A stretch of DNA of 14,414 nucleotides from Opitutaceae bacterium (GCA_023269455.1 JAHFTG010000026.1:1-14414), one strand, 5' to 3'. Positions 1 to 8,596 are shown, counted from the stretch's first letter. Notes: generated by a model from the sequence alone, not told the origin. Translations and numbers: made by a program.

Positions 1-408
1 CAAGGCCGACGGGTCAACCTCGAGGGTGAAGGCCACGCCGCCCTTGAGGTCGAGGCCGAGTTGAAGCGGGCTCTGCGACTTCTTGAGGAGGTAGTTTAAG
101 AGGATGTCGTTTCGCTTTTGGATATTGCGAAGGGAGGCCTCGAGCTTGAGCTCGGGGAAGTATTGCGTGAGGTCGATCTTGCGCTCGTCGGCGATGGACT
201 TCAGCGCGACATAGACGCTCGCGTATTTGTGCGAGGCTACACCGTCGCTCGCCTCTTTGATGAGGGCGTTGAACTCGGCGTGCTTCGCGGTCGCCTTGTC
301 GGCGACGTAGGTATCGAACGGGTGGTCTTTAAGAGGAAGCAGTGATGACACCGCCCAGAGCACGATGGCCAGGCTGAGGATCAGCTTCCAGAGGTTGCGT
401 TTAAGCAT
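1..408 (-). CDS. secD: Protein translocase subunit SecD, N-terminal part (cut by window edge)
   Basis: SecD works with SecF and YajC in the inner membrane; its large periplasmic domain helps pull and release proteins exported by SecYEG. Only the first 136 codons are here. Reading from the ATG at 408-406, a basic N-terminus is followed by one membrane helix (about residues 7-26). A periplasmic stretch then leads to LGLDLKGGV at 117-125, the SecD signature (E. coli has GLDLRGGV at about the same place), followed by FTLEVD. The frame is open to base 1, so the gene continues off the left edge; a fused SecDF protein, common in some phyla, cannot be excluded. It lies 195 bp downstream of yajC on the same strand, the usual order. 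No Shine-Dalgarno sequence precedes the ATG; the upstream bases are C/T- then A/C-rich. Confidence 0.9.
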   Translation of the reverse strand, partial: MLKRNLWKLILSLAIVLWAVSSLLPLKDHPFDTYVADKATAKHAEFNALIKEASDGVASHKYASVYVALKSIADERKIDLTQYFPELKLEASLRNIQKRNDILLNYLLKKSQSPLQLGLDLKGGVAFTLEVDPSAL

Positions 409-481
409 GGGTTGTTTGGTTTAAAAAAGGGAGTGGGGTCGGGGCAAAAGAAAGGCCGTGGGCGACATCCGCCGAACCGGC

Positions 482-517
482 AAAACCTCCGCACGTGCAT
501 GGACGCGGGGAGGTTTT
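482..517 (-). terminator. Hairpin between yajC and secD, possible attenuator or terminator
   Basis: AAAACCTCC at 482-490 pairs with GGAGGTTTT at 509-517, a perfect 9-bp stem with an 18-base loop that can pair further through CCGC/GCGG. On either strand the stem ends in four Ts with A/T pairs at its base, so it looks like a short intrinsic terminator or attenuator in the yajC-to-secD direction. It lies about 90 bases past the yajC stop and 75 before the secD start. The U-run is short, so it may only lower read-through. The rest of 409-603 shows no gene. Confidence 0.4.
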
Positions 518-603
518 CTGAACTGGGAACGTTAAAGGCGCGAAGGCCGCCCCGTCTGAACACAGGCGGTCGGCGGCGCGACAGGTTACGGCGAGGTTAA
601 TTC

Positions 604-942
604 TTAGCCGACCTTCTTGACGACAGTGTGGATGAAAGCCTTGCCGACTTCGATCTTGGTGGCTTCGGAAATGCGGATCACAAAGCGGTCGTCTTTCTTG
701 TTGGTGATCTCGCCGTAGATGCCGCCGGTGGTGATGACTTCGTCGCCGGTCCCCAAGGTATCCAGCATCTTCTGGTGTTCCTTCTGCTTCTTGCGCTGGG
801 GGGCGATCATCAGAAACCAGATCGCGGCAACCATCAAAACCGGGAACAAAAACTGGATCGGACCGGCCGACGGAGAAGCTGCGGGCGCGGCGGTTTGGGC
901 GAGGAAAGTCTGCGCTTCAATCATGGTCATCATTTTCGACAT
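604..942 (-). CDS. yajC: Preprotein translocase subunit YajC
   Basis: YajC is a small single-pass inner-membrane protein that joins SecDF on the Sec translocon. The protein is 112 residues, typical for the family. An Ala/Pro/Ser-rich N-terminus precedes one membrane helix (about 28-47). Next come PQRKKQKEHQKML (48-60), the positively charged post-membrane signature, and GDEVITTGGIYG (66-77), the second conserved block. I chose the ATG at 942-940. The frame is open upstream to 1044, but those extra residues do not resemble YajC and run over the likely speA promoter and start. Two further Met codons follow closely, so the start could shift by a few residues. No Shine-Dalgarno sequence is visible. 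It is first in a yajC-secD unit, divergent from speA. Confidence 0.93.
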   Translation of the reverse strand: MSKMMTMIEAQTFLAQTAAPAASPSAGPIQFLFPVLMVAAIWFLMIAPQRKKQKEHQKMLDTLGTGDEVITTGGIYGEITNKKDDRFVIRISEATKIEVGKAFIHTVVKKVG

Positions 943-1033
943 TGCGTGTTGTGGTTTTTGAAAAAAGAAACAGCGATACAACTCCGTTGATCCACCCGAA
1001 CGCAAGCCATAACCCCGTCCGCATTTCCCCGCT
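943..1033. promoter_or_regulatory. Divergent intergenic region between yajC and speA
   Basis: These 91 bases must hold the promoters of both yajC and speA. The yajC side is T- and A-rich (around 955-970); the speA side is C-rich. I could not find a convincing pair of -35 and -10 boxes with normal spacing; TTGAAA at 958-963 has no well-spaced partner. Function is inferred from gene layout only. Confidence 0.35.
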
Positions 1034-2998
1034 TTGAAAAGCAAATCCGCCTCCTCCTGGTCCGCCGCAAAATCTGAAGAGCTCTACGGTTTCAAACGCT
1101 GGGGTTCGGGCCACCTCGGGGTGGACGACACCGGTTTCGTCAACGTCCAGCCCCTCGCCGACGGCCGCCAGATCCGCATCATGGACGTGGTCAACGAGGC
1201 TCTCGACATGGGCCTGAAGGCGCCGATCGTCATCCGTTTTCAAGACCTCCTGCGCCACCGCGTCACCCAGCTCAACGAGCTCTTTCGCAAGGCCATCAAG
1301 GAAGAGGGCTACAAGGGCCAGTATCGCGGCGTGTTCCCCATCAAGGTAAACCAGCTCCGCGAGGTCGTCGATGAGATCGTCGCCGCCGGCAAGGACTTCG
1401 GCTACGGCATCGAGGCCGGTTCCAAGCCCGAGCTGATGATCGCCCTCGCGATGCACGAAGGCTCCGAAAGCCTCATCATCTGCAACGGTTACAAGGACCA
1501 CGATTACATCCGCCTCGCCCTCCTCGGCCGCCGCATCGGCAAGAAGATCATCATCGTCGTCGAGCAACTCGCCGAGGTGGACGACATCATCGCCATCTCC
1601 GAGGAACTCGGCGTGAAGCCCCTCATCGGCTTCCGCGCCAAGCTCCAGACCCGAGGCGAGGGCAAGTGGTCCTCCTCCACCGGCGACAACGCCAAGTTCG
1701 GCCTCAACACCGCCGAAATCCTCTTCGCCACCGAGAAGCTCAAGAAGGCCAAGCTCACCCAGTGCGTTAAGCTCGTCCATTTCCACATCGGCTCGCAGGT
1801 GCCGAACATCATCACGATCAAGAACGCCGTCATCGAGGCCACCCGCTTCTACTGCCAGCTCGTGAAGATGGGTTTCCCGATGGGCTACCTCGACTGCGGC
1901 GGCGGCCTCGGCATCGACTACGACGGCTCGCGCACCAACTTCGAGTCGTCGATGAACTACACGATGGCGGAATACGCCCGCGATGTCGTGGCCAACATCC
2001 GCGACATCTGCGTCGAGTCCGGCGTCCCCGTGCCCGACATCGTCACCGAGTCCGGCCGCGCCGTCGTCGCCCCGCACTCCATGCTCGTGGTGGAAGTTTT
2101 CGAGCGCATCAACAAACGCGAAACTCTCGGCGTCGAACACCAGCCCAAGGAAAAGCACAAGGTCGTCACCGACCTCGAAGCCCTTCTCAAAAACAAGGCC
2201 AAGCTCGGCAAACTCGAACGCTTCCACGACGCCATCCAGAAAAAGGAAGAGTCGTTCTCCCTCTTCAACCTCGGCTACCTCAACCTCGAAAACCGCGCCG
2301 CCGCCGAGTCGATTTTCTGGCAGGTCTGCGAACAGATCGCCAAGGAAACCCGCGACACCGGCTACGTCCCCGAAGAGCTCCGCGGCCTCTCCGCCCTCCT
2401 CGCCGACCAATACGTCTGCAACTTCTCCGTCTTCCAGTCGCTCCTCGACCACTGGGCGCTCAAGCAGCTCTTCCCCATCGCCCCGCTCCACCGCCTCAAC
2501 GAAAAGCCCTCCGTCAACGCCGTGCTCGTGGACATCACCTGCGACTCCGACGGCAAGATCAGCACCTTCATCGACCTCCAGGACACGAAGGACTACCTCA
2601 CGCTCCACCCGCTCAACGGCAAACCCTACTACCTCGGCGTGTTTCTCACCGGCGCCTACCAGGACATCATGGGCGACCTCCACAATCTCTTCGGCCGCGT
2701 GAATGAAGTTCACGTCTTCCTCGAACCCGACGAGCCCAACGGTTTCTACATCGAGGAAGCCCTCGCCGGCAGCCGCATCCGCGACGTCATCGACGGCGTT
2801 CAATACCAGTGGGAGGAACTCTGCCGCAAGATGAAGGCGCAGATCGACGCCGCCACCAAGAAGGACCTCGTGAAACCCCGCGAAGGCGTCCGCCTCGTCG
2901 AGTTTTACGAGGAGCAGATGCGCTCAAAGACTTACCTCAACATCGAGCGCATCCCCAAGAAAAAGAAGCCGGTCAAAAAAGTCGTCGCCTCCAAGTAA
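1034..2998 (+). CDS. speA: Biosynthetic arginine decarboxylase (PLP-dependent)
   Basis: Converts arginine to agmatine plus CO2, the first step of the arginine route to putrescine and spermidine; a cytoplasmic PLP enzyme of the alanine-racemase fold (group IV decarboxylases). The 654 residues match SpeA length (E. coli 658). Visible blocks are FPIKVNQ (PLP lysine K104), IEAGSKPEL (127-134), HFHIGSQ (249-255), GGGLGIDYDG (289-298, phosphate loop), TESGRAVVAPH (338-348), DITCDSDG (500-507) and GAYQDIMGDLHNLFG (540-554). All align with E. coli SpeA. The C-terminus is a Lys-rich tail (PKKKKPVKK) not needed for the family fold. The start is TTG at 1034, the most upstream in-frame start; the next in-frame ATG (1181) would cut into conserved sequence. 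There is no Shine-Dalgarno. Single gene, convergent with hrpB 26 bp away. Confidence 0.95.
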   Translation: MKSKSASSWSAAKSEELYGFKRWGSGHLGVDDTGFVNVQPLADGRQIRIMDVVNEALDMGLKAPIVIRFQDLLRHRVTQLNELFRKAIKEEGYKGQYRGVFPIKVNQLREVVDEIVAAGKDFGYGIEAGSKPELMIALAMHEGSESLIICNGYKDHDYIRLALLGRRIGKKIIIVVEQLAEVDDIIAISEELGVKPLIGFRAKLQTRGEGKWSSSTGDNAKFGLNTAEILFATEKLKKAKLTQCVKLVHFHIGSQVPNIITIKNAVIEATRFYCQLVKMGFPMGYLDCGGGLGIDYDGSRTNFESSMNYTMAEYARDVVANIRDICVESGVPVPDIVTESGRAVVAPHSMLVVEVFERINKRETLGVEHQPKEKHKVVTDLEALLKNKAKLGKLERFHDAIQKKEESFSLFNLGYLNLENRAAAESIFWQVCEQIAKETRDTGYVPEELRGLSALLADQYVCNFSVFQSLLDHWALKQLFPIAPLHRLNEKPSVNAVLVDITCDSDGKISTFIDLQDTKDYLTLHPLNGKPYYLGVFLTGAYQDIMGDLHNLFGRVNEVHVFLEPDEPNGFYIEEALAGSRIRDVIDGVQYQWEELCRKMKAQIDAATKKDLVKPREGVRLVEFYEEQMRSKTYLNIERIPKKKKPVKKVVASK

Positions 2999-3024
2999 GG
3001 TGCGGCCCGCCCCACAGGCTGGTT

Positions 3025-5574
3025 TCACCGCCACTCGTGGCGCGGATAACGCCGCGACAACTCCGCCTTCACCTTAGGATACATGTCGCGCCAGAAGCTC
3101 GTCAGATCATCCGTCACCTGAATCGCCCGCTGGTTCGGCGCGAGCACCTGGATCTTCACCGGCACGCGTCCGTGCCCGAGCGAAAACCTCCCCTCGATGC
3201 CGTAGAGTTCCTGGATGCGCGCGCTCATGATCGGCGGGCCTTCCTTCGCGTATTCGAGGCGCGCCTTGCGGCCGTTCGCCATCGTCAGCCGCTCCGGCAG
3301 ATAATCGTCCAGCACCGCCAGTTGCTCCGGCCGCAGCCAGTCGCGCAACGCCGGCATCACTGGCTTGTCCTTCAACTCACGCGCCCCGTAGCTGCCGTAG
3401 CACACCTGCTCGATCAACGTCGCCCGGTCCGCCTCGGTGATCGGCGTGACCTCCAGCTCGGGAAACCATTCCGCCAGCCGGTTCACGCGGATGATCCACT
3501 GGTCCACAGTCTCGTTCCACTCGGTCAGCACAATGCTTCCGGCGATCACCTGCTGCGCGAGCAACGCCGCCGCATCGCTTGCGGGCGGCTCATCCGCCGT
3601 CGGCTTCGATTCCAACACCAGATCGCGAAACCGCCGCTCGCGACGCGCGATCACGCGGCGCATCTGCTCATCGTAAACCACACCCACCGCATCGCCGTAG
3701 TCGCTTGGAAACAGTTCCCCCAGCCACGCCTCCTCAATGCCCGTCGCCAGCGAGAGCAACACGTTCACCTCGCCACCGCGTCCCTCGACCTCGCTCACCT
3801 CGCCGGCCACGAGCAGCGCCGCCTGCTGCATCGCGCTCTCACGCGCCAGCACGCCACGACGGTTGTGCACGAGTTCGCAACGCAGCGTCCCGCCGTCCAA
3901 CCGCTTTGCCAACTGATCCGAAAAGCCCGCGAGCACACACTTGCGCACCTCCGCGCCGTCGATGCCCTTCTCCGCGACGTCGAGCCCTTCTTTGTGCGCG
4001 ATCTCCAAGAACTGCTTGAACAACGGCCCGACCTGACGTGCCCCCTGCGCATGAATCCCCAGCCGCCGGCACGCATCAACCGAGTAGTTGTTCTCATCCG
4101 CAAACCGCCACGCCCTCATCAGCAGAAAAAAATCGCTCTCCGTCTCTTCGCCCAACACATCCTCCCTCGCCTGCTCCACTTCCTTGGACGCCCCGCGCAA
4201 GAGAAACGACCGCCCTTGCGTGAGCGACGCCATGAGCGCGACAGAACGCACGCATCCGCGCGCATCCGCCTCGAGCAACATGCGCGCGTATCGCGGATGC
4301 ACCGGAAACCGCAGCATCTTTCGCCCCATGTCGGTAATCGTCCGCCGACGCCCCGCCAGCGCACCCAGATCATTCAACAACATCTCCGCACGCTCCAACG
4401 CCTTCGGCTCCGGCTTCTCCAGCCACGGAAACGCCCCGATATCGTCGATACCGCTCGCCTTGAGCGTCAGCACCACCTCCGACAAATCCAGCCGCCGCAC
4501 CTCCGGCAATTCCTGCAACGCCCGTCCGCTATGCTCGCGCTCCGTCCACAAGCGCACGCATACGCCCGGCGCCGTGCGCCCCGCGCGACCCGCGCGCTGG
4601 TCGGCGCTCGCGATGGATATTTTTTCGATGAGCAGCGTGTTGATGCCCCGGTTCGAATCGAAGCGCGCCACCCGCGCCAGCCCGCAGTCGATCACTGCGG
4701 TCACGCCGTCGATCGTGAGCGACGTCTCCGCCACATTGGTCGAGACGATCACCTTGCGCGTTTCATACTTCGCCACCGCCCGGTCCTGCTGGTCTGGCGG
4801 CAGTTCACCATGCAGCGGAAAAATCACGAAGTCTTTCAACTCCCGCTGAAACTCCAGCGCCTGCAGCGTGCGATTGATTTCATACGCACCAGGCATGAAC
4901 ACCAGCAGGTCGCCCGTGGATTTCGCCGCGACCCGCGCCGCCTCACGCGCCGCCACGTCCCACACCGGATCGCTGTCAAAGTTCACCGCTTTCGGCAGGT
5001 ATTCGACCGCTACCGGATAACTCCGCCCCTGCGACGTGAGCACCTCGCACGGCGCGAGGTATTCCTTCAAGACCACCGCGTCCAACGTCGCCGACATCAC
5101 CACGATCTTCAGGTCCGGCCTCGTCGTCTGCTGGATCTGCACCGCACGCGCCAGCGAGATGTCACCGTAAAGATGCCGCTCGTGAAACTCGTCGAACACC
5201 AGCGCGCTCACCCCGCGCAGCGTCGCGTCAAACGACATCTGCCGCAGCAAAATTCCCTCGGTCACGAAACGGATCTTCGTCCTGGCCGACACCCGCGATT
5301 CCAACCTGATCTGGTAGCCGACCTCGTCGCCGAGCGCGCAACCGACTTCTTCCGCCACGCGTTTTGCCAGCATGCGCGCCGCGAGTCGGCGCGGTTGCAG
5401 CACGACGACTTCGCCGCGCTCAAGAAAACCATGCCGCATGAGCATCTGCGGCAGTTGTGTCGATTTGCCCGAGCCCGTCGGTGCCTGCACGATGAGCCGG
5501 CCCTGCGCACGCAGACTCCCCGTGATGGCGGCTTCGAGTTCGTAGATGGGCAGATCGCGCGGGGAGACAGGCAT
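3025..5574 (-). CDS. hrpB: ATP-dependent helicase HrpB (DEAH/RHA family)
   Basis: A superfamily 2 RNA helicase-like ATPase; HrpB is widespread in bacteria but its cellular substrate is poorly known. The 849 residues match the family (about 810-850). Motifs in order are APTGSGKST (31-39, Walker A), PRRLAA (motif Ia, 61-66), DEFHER (128-133, the HrpB form of the DEAH box), SAT (161-163, motif III), STNVAETSLTI (278-288, motif V) and QRAGRAGR (326-333, motif VI). The HrpB-specific C-terminal domain ends in a block resembling the family end (QVTDDLTSFWRDMYPKVK, then RYPRHEW). That ending separates it from HrpA, which is about 1300 residues. The ATG at 5574-5572 follows an A-rich stretch without a Shine-Dalgarno. 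It is divergent from the esterase gene with only 33 bp between starts and convergent with speA. Confidence 0.93.
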   Translation of the reverse strand: MPVSPRDLPIYELEAAITGSLRAQGRLIVQAPTGSGKSTQLPQMLMRHGFLERGEVVVLQPRRLAARMLAKRVAEEVGCALGDEVGYQIRLESRVSARTKIRFVTEGILLRQMSFDATLRGVSALVFDEFHERHLYGDISLARAVQIQQTTRPDLKIVVMSATLDAVVLKEYLAPCEVLTSQGRSYPVAVEYLPKAVNFDSDPVWDVAAREAARVAAKSTGDLLVFMPGAYEINRTLQALEFQRELKDFVIFPLHGELPPDQQDRAVAKYETRKVIVSTNVAETSLTIDGVTAVIDCGLARVARFDSNRGINTLLIEKISIASADQRAGRAGRTAPGVCVRLWTEREHSGRALQELPEVRRLDLSEVVLTLKASGIDDIGAFPWLEKPEPKALERAEMLLNDLGALAGRRRTITDMGRKMLRFPVHPRYARMLLEADARGCVRSVALMASLTQGRSFLLRGASKEVEQAREDVLGEETESDFFLLMRAWRFADENNYSVDACRRLGIHAQGARQVGPLFKQFLEIAHKEGLDVAEKGIDGAEVRKCVLAGFSDQLAKRLDGGTLRCELVHNRRGVLARESAMQQAALLVAGEVSEVEGRGGEVNVLLSLATGIEEAWLGELFPSDYGDAVGVVYDEQMRRVIARRERRFRDLVLESKPTADEPPASDAAALLAQQVIAGSIVLTEWNETVDQWIIRVNRLAEWFPELEVTPITEADRATLIEQVCYGSYGARELKDKPVMPALRDWLRPEQLAVLDDYLPERLTMANGRKARLEYAKEGPPIMSARIQELYGIEGRFSLGHGRVPVKIQVLAPNQRAIQVTDDLTSFWRDMYPKVKAELSRRYPRHEWR

Positions 5575-5607
5575 GGACGGCTATTTTTGTTTTCACTTGC
5601 GGCATGC

Positions 5608-6501
5608 ATGTCCAGCCTACGTCTGATGTTCCCTCTTCGTCATTTACTCGTTTTGGCCGCCCTGACCACCTGTGCTTTGACCTCCATGAAAGCCGCTCCC
5701 TTCCCTCTCTGGCCCGATCATACGCCGGATGCGCGCGGCACCACCGATAACGATATCCCGACGCTCACCGCCTATCTTCCTCCCGCTGGGAAGGCCAACG
5801 GCGCCTCCATGCTCATCCTCCCCGGCGGTGGCTACGGAGGCCTCGCCGACCACGAGGGCAAAGGCTACGCCGACTGGCTCGTCGCCCAAGGCATCACCTG
5901 CTACGTCCTCAAATACCGTCTCGGCTCCCACGGTTATCACCATCCGGTCGAACTCAACGACGCCGCGCGCGGTCTTCGTTACGTGCGCTCGCTTGCCCGT
6001 CGCGATCACCTCGATCCCGCGCGCGTCGGCATCATCGGCTCCTCCGCTGGCGGCCACCTCGCCTCAACGCTCCTCACCCACTTCGACGCGGGCAACGCCA
6101 CCGCCACCGATCCCATCGAACGCGAAAGCTCCCGCCCCGATCTCGGCATCCTTTGCTACCCCGTGATCACCATGGGCCAGTTCACTCACCAAGGTTCAAA
6201 ATTCAACCTCCTCGGCCCCTCGCCGTCGCCCGAACTCGTCAAAGCCCTTTCCAACGAGCTTCAGGTTACCCCGCAAACTCCTCCGTGTTTCCTCTGGCAC
6301 ACCGTCGAAGACGCGACCGTGCCGGTCGAGAACAGCCTGCTCTTCGCCGAAGCCCTCCGCCGCAACCATGTGCCTTTCTCCCTGCACATTTACGAAAAAG
6401 GCCACCACGGCCTCGGCCTGACAAAAGCCGCCCCGCCTTGGGGCGATCAATGCCTTTACTGGTTCGGCGAGCGCGGGTTCCTCGGTGCGGACAAGCATTG
6501 A
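5608..6501 (+). CDS. Exported alpha/beta hydrolase, Aes/BD-FAE-like esterase
   Basis: A serine hydrolase of the esterase/lipase (COG0657, BD-FAE) type; relatives in Verrucomicrobia and Planctomycetes are often annotated as acetyl-xylan or sugar esterases, but the substrate is not shown here. From the ATG at 5608 the protein has 297 residues. A basic N-terminus and hydrophobic core (about 12-25), then a likely cleavage after SMKA (26-29), predict export. LPGGGYGG (71-78) is the oxyanion-hole loop. GSSAGGH (144-150) holds nucleophile S146. HTVEDATVPVENS (231-243) holds the likely acid D235, and EKGHHGLGL (263-271) the likely catalytic H267. A second ATG at 5626 would also leave a good signal peptide. 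The frame stays open far upstream through the antisense of hrpB, which I regard as composition only. Head-to-head with hrpB, no Shine-Dalgarno. Confidence 0.85.
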   Translation: MSSLRLMFPLRHLLVLAALTTCALTSMKAAPFPLWPDHTPDARGTTDNDIPTLTAYLPPAGKANGASMLILPGGGYGGLADHEGKGYADWLVAQGITCYVLKYRLGSHGYHHPVELNDAARGLRYVRSLARRDHLDPARVGIIGSSAGGHLASTLLTHFDAGNATATDPIERESSRPDLGILCYPVITMGQFTHQGSKFNLLGPSPSPELVKALSNELQVTPQTPPCFLWHTVEDATVPVENSLLFAEALRRNHVPFSLHIYEKGHHGLGLTKAAPPWGDQCLYWFGERGFLGADKH

Positions 6502-6582
6502 TTTCTCGCCCGCGCTTCTCCCGCCCGTCAATTCGCGGTGACACGCCGCCTTAGGCCTTGCCAAGGACTAAAGCACTCCGCA

Positions 6583-6606
6583 CGGTCTTCCCTTTTCCAA
6601 AGACCG
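6583..6606 (+). promoter_or_regulatory. Hairpin just upstream of typA
   Basis: CGGTCTT at 6583-6589 pairs perfectly with AAGACCG at 6600-6606, with a 10-base pyrimidine-rich loop. It ends 16 bases before the typA ATG. A second, weaker and interrupted dyad, TTAG-CCT/AGG-CTAA, lies at 6551-6571. There is no U-run, so it is not a terminator for the esterase gene. It may be an element of the typA leader or an operator; role unknown. Confidence 0.35.
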
Positions 6607-6622
6607 AACGCCTTCCGTGCTT

Positions 6623-8440
6623 ATGAATCAGAACATCCGCAATATCGCCATCATCGCCCACGTTGACCATGGGAAGACCACCCTCGTTGACCAGCTCCTC
6701 AAAGAGGGCGGGGTTTACCGCGCCAACCAGGCCGTCGAAGTCCGCGCCATGGACTCCATGGACCTCGAAAAAGAAAAGGGCATCACGATCAAGGCCAAGA
6801 ACACCTCCGTTCACTGGAAGGGCAAGATCGTCAACATTCTCGACACCCCCGGCCACGCCGACTTCGGCGGCGAAGTCGAGCGCGCCCTCCGCATGGTGGA
6901 CGGCGTTCTCCTCGTGATCGACTCCTACGACGGTCCCCAGGCGCAGACGCGCTTCGTGCTCCGCAAGGCCCTCGCCCACGGCCTCAAGGTCGTCATCGTC
7001 ATCAACAAGATCGACCGCCCCAACGCCGACCCCGTCAAGATGTATGACAAGGTCCTCGAACTCCTCATGGAACTCGAAGCCACCGAGGAGCAGTTCGACG
7101 CTCCCGTCGTTTACGGCTCCGGCCGCGACGGCTACATGATGTATAAGCTCGGCGACGAGAAGAAGGACATGACCCCTCTCTTCCAGACGATCATCGACCA
7201 CGTCCCGCCTCCCTTCGCCAAGCCCGAGGAGCCGTTCCACATGCTCGTGTCGAACATCGACTGGTCCGACTACGTCGGCCGTATCGCCGTCGGCAAGATC
7301 CTCGGCGGCATCATCAAGGTCGGCGACCCCATGTTCGTCATCCGCCACAACGAAGCCGGCAAAAAAGTCCGCACCAAGGTCACCAAGATTTTTGAGTTCA
7401 CCGGTCTCGGTCAGCGCGAAGTCGAGCAGGCCCACGCCGGCAACATCGTCGGCCTCGCCGGCTTTGAAGACGTTGACATCGGCGACACCCTCGACGTGCG
7501 CGAAGACGGCCACGCCCTGCCCTTCACCCAGATCGACCCGCCGACCCTCGAGATGCAGTTCTGCGTCAACGACGGCCCGCTCGTCGGCCAGGAAGGCAAG
7601 CTCGTCACCTCGCGCCAGATTCGCGAGCGCCTCATGCGCGAGCTGAAGACCAACGTCTCCATCTACATCGACGACGCCGAGCGCGCCGGCGTGTTCAACG
7701 TCAAGGCCCGCGGCACCATGCAGGTCGCCGTGCTCGTCGAGACGATGCGCCGCGAAGGCTTCGAGCTCCTCGTCTCCCGCCCGACCGTGATCGAGAAGGT
7801 TGTCGATGGCGCCCGCCACGAGCCTTACGAGACCGTGTGGATCGAGGTTCCCGACGAGTGCGTCGGCTCCATCATGCAGAACCTTGCCAACCGCAAGGGC
7901 CAGCTCACCAACATGGAGAAGCTCACCGCCACCACCATGATCGAGGCCACCATCACGACCCGCGGCCTCATCGGCCTCGAAATCGACGTGATCAACGCCA
8001 CCAGCGGTCGCGGCATCACGAGCCATCTCTTCAAGGAATACGGCCCGTATGCCGGTGAAGTTCTCACCCGCATGACCGGCGTGATCACGGCGACCGAAGC
8101 CGGCGAAACCACCACCTACGCCCTCCTCATGGTTCAGGAACGCGGCAAGCTCTTCATCGGGCCCGGCGAGCAGGTTTACGAAGGCATGATCTGCGGTGAG
8201 AATCCTCGTAACGAAGATATCTCCTGCAACGCCGTGCGCGAAAAAGCCCTCACGAACTTCCGTTCGCAGGGTTCGGGTGTGGCCACCGGCCTCATCCCCG
8301 CCGCCAAGATGTCCCTTGAGCGCGCGCTCGAATACATCGCGTCCGACGAGCTCCTCGAGGTCACCCCGAAGAACCTCCGCCTCCGCAAGCGCATCCTCAA
8401 CACTGGCGAGCGCCTCAAGGCCAAGAAGTCCGGCAAGTAA
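6623..8440 (+). CDS. typA: Translational GTPase TypA/BipA
   Basis: A ribosome-binding GTPase of the EF-G family that supports 50S assembly and growth under cold and other stresses. The 605 residues match E. coli BipA (607). GTPase motifs are AHVDHGKTT (12-20, G1), EKGITI (51-56, G2 region), DTPGHADFGG (74-83, G3) and NKIDRP (128-133, G4). Downstream lie the EF-G-like domain II, then GKLVTSRQI, MRREGFEL and PYETVWIEVP of domains III and V, and the BipA-specific C-terminal domain (GPGEQVYEGMICG, LRLRKR). The ATG at 6623 gives MNQNIRNIAIIAHVDHGKT, the normal BipA start; a GTG two codons earlier is possible but unnecessary. No Shine-Dalgarno is present. It is followed at once by an intrinsic terminator, so it is probably monocistronic. 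Confidence 0.97.
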   Translation: MNQNIRNIAIIAHVDHGKTTLVDQLLKEGGVYRANQAVEVRAMDSMDLEKEKGITIKAKNTSVHWKGKIVNILDTPGHADFGGEVERALRMVDGVLLVIDSYDGPQAQTRFVLRKALAHGLKVVIVINKIDRPNADPVKMYDKVLELLMELEATEEQFDAPVVYGSGRDGYMMYKLGDEKKDMTPLFQTIIDHVPPPFAKPEEPFHMLVSNIDWSDYVGRIAVGKILGGIIKVGDPMFVIRHNEAGKKVRTKVTKIFEFTGLGQREVEQAHAGNIVGLAGFEDVDIGDTLDVREDGHALPFTQIDPPTLEMQFCVNDGPLVGQEGKLVTSRQIRERLMRELKTNVSIYIDDAERAGVFNVKARGTMQVAVLVETMRREGFELLVSRPTVIEKVVDGARHEPYETVWIEVPDECVGSIMQNLANRKGQLTNMEKLTATTMIEATITTRGLIGLEIDVINATSGRGITSHLFKEYGPYAGEVLTRMTGVITATEAGETTTYALLMVQERGKLFIGPGEQVYEGMICGENPRNEDISCNAVREKALTNFRSQGSGVATGLIPAAKMSLERALEYIASDELLEVTPKNLRLRKRILNTGERLKAKKSGK

Positions 8441-8466
8441 GCGGACGGCCCGTTCGCTCCACCCTC

Positions 8467-8497
8467 AAAGCCGCCGGCTCACCCCGGCGGCTTTTTT
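8467..8497 (+). terminator. Intrinsic terminator of typA
   Basis: GCCGCCGG (8470-8477) pairs with CCGGCGGC (8484-8491) around a 6-base loop, followed by six Ts (8492-8497) and preceded by AAA. It begins 27 bases after the typA stop. It is almost the same, base for base, as the terminator at 9792-9822. Confidence 0.93.
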
Positions 8498-8596
8498 GCG
8501 CCCGTATCGATTCAGTCATCACACAAACGCTGAATTATCGCCTCATTATAGCATCAGTCCTTGCTATGCAATGGACTTATTAATCACGTTAACCAC
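8498..8596 (+). promoter_or_regulatory. AT-rich upstream region of the M48 peptidase gene
   Basis: After the typA terminator comes a stretch clearly richer in A and T than the surrounding coding sequence, with TATAGC at 8547-8552 and TATTAA at 8578-8583. It is the only place for the promoter of the M48 gene. No well-spaced -35/-10 pair could be fixed by eye. Confidence 0.35.

Noticed and set aside
128..131. hrpB residues 128-131 reading DEFH rather than DEAH
   Set aside because: DEFH is the usual box in the HrpB family, so this is not a defect (residue numbering within hrpB, not window bases).
409..603. Small frames at 381-563 (minus) and 412-600 (plus)
   Set aside because: Pro/Arg-rich translations without a plausible start context, overlapping secD or the intergenic hairpin.
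917..2803. Long minus-strand frame (628 codons) opposite speA
   Set aside because: Translation is Val/Asp/Glu/Gly-rich low-complexity shadow of the speA codon bias; no motif, and it runs into yajC.
2809..5607. Plus-strand open frame of over 900 codons running through hrpB and joining the esterase frame
   Set aside because: It is antisense to a full-length, motif-complete helicase; its translation is Arg/His/Pro-rich with no domain. A stop-free antisense frame is usual in GC-rich genes with C/G at third positions.
6551..8026. Long minus-strand frame (491 codons) opposite typA
   Set aside because: Same shadow composition as above; typA is complete and well conserved on the other strand.
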